NCBI RefSeq assembly: GCF_027484945.1
Contig: NZ_JAIXRZ010000063.1
Location: 47,938-111,937 of the forward strand
Direction of reading: 5' to 3'
Length of the DNA: 64,000 nt
Source: Flavobacterium sp.
GTDB lineage: Bacteria > Bacteroidota > Bacteroidia > Flavobacteriales > Flavobacteriaceae
In this document: positions 61,160 to 64,000 of the stretch, piece after piece
Layout: each line of letters opens with the position of its first letter
Numbering within the stretch: the first letter of the stretch is position 1
The notes under the pieces: generated by a model
Told to the model about the DNA's origin: nothing
Database searches by the model: none
Seen by the model: only the letters and a program-made list of their open reading frames with translations
Position numbers and translations under genes: made by a program

Positions 61160-61717
61160 TTATTTTTTCTTTTTAGGAGCGATAAACATAATCATTCGCT
61201 TTCCTTCTAAAACAGGCAGGGCTTCCACTTTTCCGTGCTCTTCTAGGTCTTGTGCCAAACGCAACAACAAGATCTGACCTTGCTCTTTATAGATAATCGA
61301 ACGACCTTTGAAGAAAACAAACGCTTTTAGTTTTGAACCCTCCTTCAAGAACTTCTCAGCGTTCTTTTTCTTGAACTCATAATCGTGTTCATCGGTTTGT
61401 GGTCCGAACCGAATTTCTTTTACGGTAATTTGCGTTGATTTTGCTTTTAATTCTTTCTCCCGTTTTTTCTGTTGGTATAAAAATTTACCATAATCCATTA
61501 ACTTACATACCGGTGGATCGGCATTCGGAGAAATCTCTACTAAATCAACTTCCAATTCTTCCGCTAAACGTAAGGCGTCCATTATTTTGTACACACCCGG
61601 TTCAACGTTATCACCTACTAATCGAACTTCAGGCACACGAATACCGTTATTGGTTCGGTGTGCATCCTTTTTTTCTTCGCGAGGTTTATAACTACCTCTG
61701 TTGTTTCTAATTGCTAT
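61160..61717 (-). CDS. infC: Translation initiation factor IF-3, with non-standard start codon
   Basis: About 185 residues if it starts at ATA (61717-61715), 183 if at ATT (61711-61709). A reading from the in-frame GTG at 61636 gives only 158 residues and cuts off the conserved segment [20 protein letters not shown]. The frame is open upstream until a TAA six codons before ATA, and no ATG, GTG or TTG is found in that stretch. IF-3 normally begins at a rare codon (AUU in E. coli), which lets it repress its own translation. Later signatures are [32 protein letters not shown] and [15 protein letters not shown]. The gene lies 31 nt after thrS and before rpmI. Confidence 0.9.
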   Translation of the reverse strand: MAIRNNRGSYKPREEKKDAHRTNNGIRVPEVRLVGDNVEPGVYKIMDALRLAEELEVDLVEISPNADPPVCKLMDYGKFLYQQKKREKELKAKSTQITVKEIRFGPQTDEHDYEFKKKNAEKFLKEGSKLKAFVFFKGRSIIYKEQGQILLLRLAQDLEEHGKVEALPVLEGKRMIMFIAPKKKK

Positions 61718-61748
61718 GGCTAATTTATTTTATCCTGTTTCCAGGGGG

Positions 61749-63695
61749 TTATACTTCAAATGATTTTAATGACTTTCCGATTTCTGCCTGAACAAAGGCA
61801 ACAAATTCATCAATAGTCATTGTACTATTGCCTTTGCCTTCTTGGCCATGACGGCGCACAGCAACCGTTCCGTTTTTCGCTTCTTCTTCCCCAACAATCA
61901 ACATAAAAGGCATTTTTTGAATTTCCGCTTCACGAATTTTCTTGCCTATTGTTTCATTCCGATTATCAATTAGGGCGCGAATTTCGCTATTTTCCAGCAA
62001 AGTTAAAACTTTTTGAGCATAATTTTCATATTTATCACTCAAAGACAGGATGATAGCCTGCTCGGGCATTAACCACAACGGGAAGTTGCCCGCGGTGTGT
62101 TCAAGCAAAATCGCAATAAATCGTTCCATCGATCCAAAGGGTGCCCGGTGAATCATTACAGGACGGTGCAACTTATCGTCAGAACCTTTGTAGGTTAAAT
62201 CAAAACGCTCGGGTAAATTGTAATCCACCTGAATGGTTCCCAATTGCCAACTACGCCCTAGGGCATCTTTAACCATAAAATCAAGTTTTGGACCATAAAA
62301 GGCGGCTTCTCCACTTTCAATTACATAGTTTAATCCTTTGTCACGTGCGGCATTGATAATTGCGTTTTCTGCTTTTTCCCAATTTTCAACACTACCTATA
62401 TATTTGTCGGGATTGTTTAAATCGCGCACCGAAACCTGTGCGGTAAAGTTTTCAAAACCTAAGGATCCGAAAACATACAGAACCAAATCAATTACTTTTT
62501 TAAACTCACTGTCTAATTGTTCAGGCGTACAAAATATATGGGCATCATCTTGAGTAAATCCGCGTACACGAGTCAATCCATGCAATTCGCCCGATTGTTC
62601 ATAACGGTAAACCGTTCCAAATTCGGCATAACGCTTCGGTAAATCTTTATATGACCAAGGTTTGGTGTTGTATATTTCACAGTGGTGCGGGCAATTCATG
62701 GGTTTTAACAAAAACTCTTCCCCTTCTGCAGGTGTGTGAATCGGTTGGAAACTATCCGCGCCATACTTTGCATAGTGCCCCGAAGTAACATACAATTCTT
62801 TTTGACCAATGTGGGGAGTTACCACTTGTTCGTAGCCTGCTTTTTTCTGAGCCCGTTTTAAAAATTGCTCTAAACGATCGCGCAAAGCCGCTCCTTTGGG
62901 TAACCATAGTGGCAACCCTTGTCCAACGCGTTGGGAGAAAGCGAATAAGTCCAACTCTTTTCCTAGTTTCCGGTGGTCGCGACGTTTTGCTTCTTCCAAT
63001 AACTCCAAATACTCGGTTAAATCTTTTTGTTTTGGAAACGAAATTCCATAAACCCGAGTCAACTGTTTATTCTTTTCATCACCCCGCCAATAGGCTCCAG
63101 CTACACTCATTATTTTCATCGCTTTGATCAAGCCAGTATTCGGAATATGTCCCCCACGGCAAAGGTCAAAGAAATTAGAATGGTCACAAAAGGTGATAGT
63201 TCCGTCTTCTAAATTGGAGATTAACTCGGTTTTGTATTCATTGTCTTTGTAAATCGCCAAAGCTTCCGATTTGGAAACCGAACGCATTTTGAATTCATGT
63301 TTCTCTCGGGCAATTTCTAAAACTCGATCCTCAATTTTTTTGAATTCTGCATCCGTGATTTTATGTTCCATGAAATCGACATCATAATAGAATCCGTTAT
63401 CGATTGCAGGGCCCAAGGTTAATTTAATCCCGGGATAGATTTCTTGCAACGCTTGTGCCATGACATGCGAAGTCGAATGCCAAAATGCTTTCTTGCCTTC
63501 CTGGTCGTTCCAAGTATACAATACCAATGCGCCGTCTGTAGTCAAGGTGGTTTCTGTTTCCACCGTGGTGCCGTTAAAAGAAGCCGAAATTACATTTCGC
63601 GCCAATCCTTCGCTAATACTTCGAGCAACATCCATTGGGGTCACGCCCGATGAAAACGCTTTTATTGAACCGTCAGGTAAAGTAATATTAATCAT
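61749..63695 (-). CDS. thrS: Threonine--tRNA ligase
   Basis: 648 residues from the ATG at 63695 ([17 protein letters not shown], the TGS domain start). The upstream ATG at 63719 falls in the promoter -7 box, so it is unlikely. Editing domain HXXXH is [11 protein letters not shown] near residue 75; [14 protein letters not shown] near 178 carries its Cys-x3-His site. The catalytic domain has the motif 2 region [14 protein letters not shown] near 370, zinc ligand Cys in [11 protein letters not shown] near 335, and [13 protein letters not shown] near 515 as motif 3. The anticodon-binding domain fills the last 110 residues. It charges tRNA-Thr, one of which lies at 43629. Confidence 0.96.
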   Translation of the reverse strand: MINITLPDGSIKAFSSGVTPMDVARSISEGLARNVISASFNGTTVETETTLTTDGALVLYTWNDQEGKKAFWHSTSHVMAQALQEIYPGIKLTLGPAIDNGFYYDVDFMEHKITDAEFKKIEDRVLEIAREKHEFKMRSVSKSEALAIYKDNEYKTELISNLEDGTITFCDHSNFFDLCRGGHIPNTGLIKAMKIMSVAGAYWRGDEKNKQLTRVYGISFPKQKDLTEYLELLEEAKRRDHRKLGKELDLFAFSQRVGQGLPLWLPKGAALRDRLEQFLKRAQKKAGYEQVVTPHIGQKELYVTSGHYAKYGADSFQPIHTPAEGEEFLLKPMNCPHHCEIYNTKPWSYKDLPKRYAEFGTVYRYEQSGELHGLTRVRGFTQDDAHIFCTPEQLDSEFKKVIDLVLYVFGSLGFENFTAQVSVRDLNNPDKYIGSVENWEKAENAIINAARDKGLNYVIESGEAAFYGPKLDFMVKDALGRSWQLGTIQVDYNLPERFDLTYKGSDDKLHRPVMIHRAPFGSMERFIAILLEHTAGNFPLWLMPEQAIILSLSDKYENYAQKVLTLLENSEIRALIDNRNETIGKKIREAEIQKMPFMLIVGEEEAKNGTVAVRRHGQEGKGNSTMTIDEFVAFVQAEIGKSLKSFEV

Positions 63696-63716
63696 TCCTT
63701 TGTTTTTATTGGAGTG

Positions 63717-63746
63717 CAAATATAATAGATTGCGATTGCATCACAA
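63717..63746 (-). promoter_or_regulatory. Canonical promoter of the thrS operon (TTG-N19-TATATTTG)
   Basis: On the minus strand TTG (63746-63744), 19 nt, TATATTTG (63724-63717), an exact Bacteroidota consensus match. The transcript should start near 63710, which makes the ATG at 63695 the first usable start. An AAAGGA precedes that ATG. Confidence 0.8.
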
Positions 63747-63829
63747 AAAATAGACCAATATAATAGGTAGACAATTACGGTTTTTTATCATTTTATAGAA
63801 AGGATTATCTTTTTTTCTTTTTTTGGAGC

Positions 63830-63925
63830 GGCATTAACTGCGTTTTAGGGTGTTTCTTCCCGCTCTCCGCTATACACAACCTTCGGCTAGCGCCTTGGTT
63901 GGGGTGCCGCTTCGATCGGGGCTAA
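63830..63925. repeat. Intergenic hairpin element, probably a dispersed repeat
   Basis: After the thrS promoter the last 250 bp hold no gene that I can support. A GC-richer block contains CAACC (63877-63881) and GGTTG (63897-63901), with GGC against GCC inside, flanked by CCCGCTCTCCGCTATA on the left and GGTGCCGCTTCGATCGGGGC on the right. The arrangement (a short GC-rich left flank, a central hairpin and a GC-rich right flank) is like that at 30163-30285, although the sequences differ. The rest of the end of the window is AT-rich and unremarkable. Confidence 0.45.
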
Positions 63926-64000
63926 AAGACCACTATTTTGGTGCTATTGTATGGTTGCTTATCGTTTTTTTGGTGTTCCCAATAAGAGTTGGAATGAATA

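Noticed and set aside
61160..61636. IF-3 starting at GTG 61636
   Set aside because: It would remove a conserved N-terminal segment that reads cleanly upstream in the same frame.

Overview
The window looks like chromosome from a member of the Flavobacteriaceae (Bacteroidota), probably Flavobacterium or a close relative. The evidence is AT-rich DNA, promoters of the Bacteroidota type (TTG, about 19-20 nt, TAnnTTTG), few Shine-Dalgarno sequences, two proteins with C-terminal type IX secretion (T9SS) sorting domains, a PorV/PorQ-family protein, a transketolase split into two genes, and typical flavobacterial gene neighbourhoods (kdsD-tatC-lptB next to recQ; tgt-lptG-accA-dnaB; thrS-infC-rpmI-rplT). 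I could not run any search, so family calls come from motifs and recall.

Positions 1-26103 hold a surface-polysaccharide locus. A partial PHP-type tyrosine phosphatase gene points left. A long rightward series of tightly packed or overlapping genes follows: an MsbA/PglK-like ABC exporter, a GT2 glycosyltransferase, a nonulosonic (sialic-type) acid module NeuB-NeuC-NeuA, an AsnB-type amidotransferase, three methyltransferases, several GT2 and GT4 glycosyltransferases, a GT-B-like protein, a two-part GT2 protein, a NodB-like deacetylase candidate, a FemAB/GNAT-like transferase, a Wzy/O-antigen-ligase-like membrane protein, and last a polyprenyl-phosphate sugar-1-phosphate transferase that should start the glycan. 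No Wzx flippase is visible, so the ABC exporter is the best flippase candidate. Together the genes suggest a lipid-linked heteropolysaccharide carrying a sialic-acid-like sugar and methyl, amide and acyl-type decorations.

Positions 26083-35883 are conserved envelope and housekeeping genes: DUF4105 and PorV/PorQ-family proteins, phosphatidylserine synthase, a GH25 lysozyme-like protein, a DUF5808 membrane protein, LptB, an AhpD-like protein, TatC, KdsD and RecQ. Positions 35948-43552 hold a T9SS cargo protein, a decayed DUF2891 gene, an FAD-dependent oxidoreductase, a lipoprotein MsrB-MsrA fusion, Idi, QueD/PTPS, a Bcp peroxiredoxin, ManA and a small conserved protein.

At 43629 a tRNA-Thr(TGT) gene is followed by about three tandem 100-bp copies of its own 3' end, its terminator and a palindromic insert; this is the most unusual non-coding structure in the window. 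Positions 44087-53291 carry the split transketolase, Tgt (without the usual zinc cysteines), LptG/F, an EamA transporter, AccA, DnaB and a secreted protein often labelled asparagine synthetase B. Positions 53366-60190 carry a LamG T9SS protein, a dipeptidyl peptidase IV-type S9 peptidase and two secreted proteins of unknown function. The window closes with the leftward thrS-infC-rpmI-rplT operon, in which infC seems to start at a rare AUA or AUU codon. Two hairpin-centred intergenic elements (30163-30285 and 63830-63925) look like members of a dispersed repeat class.
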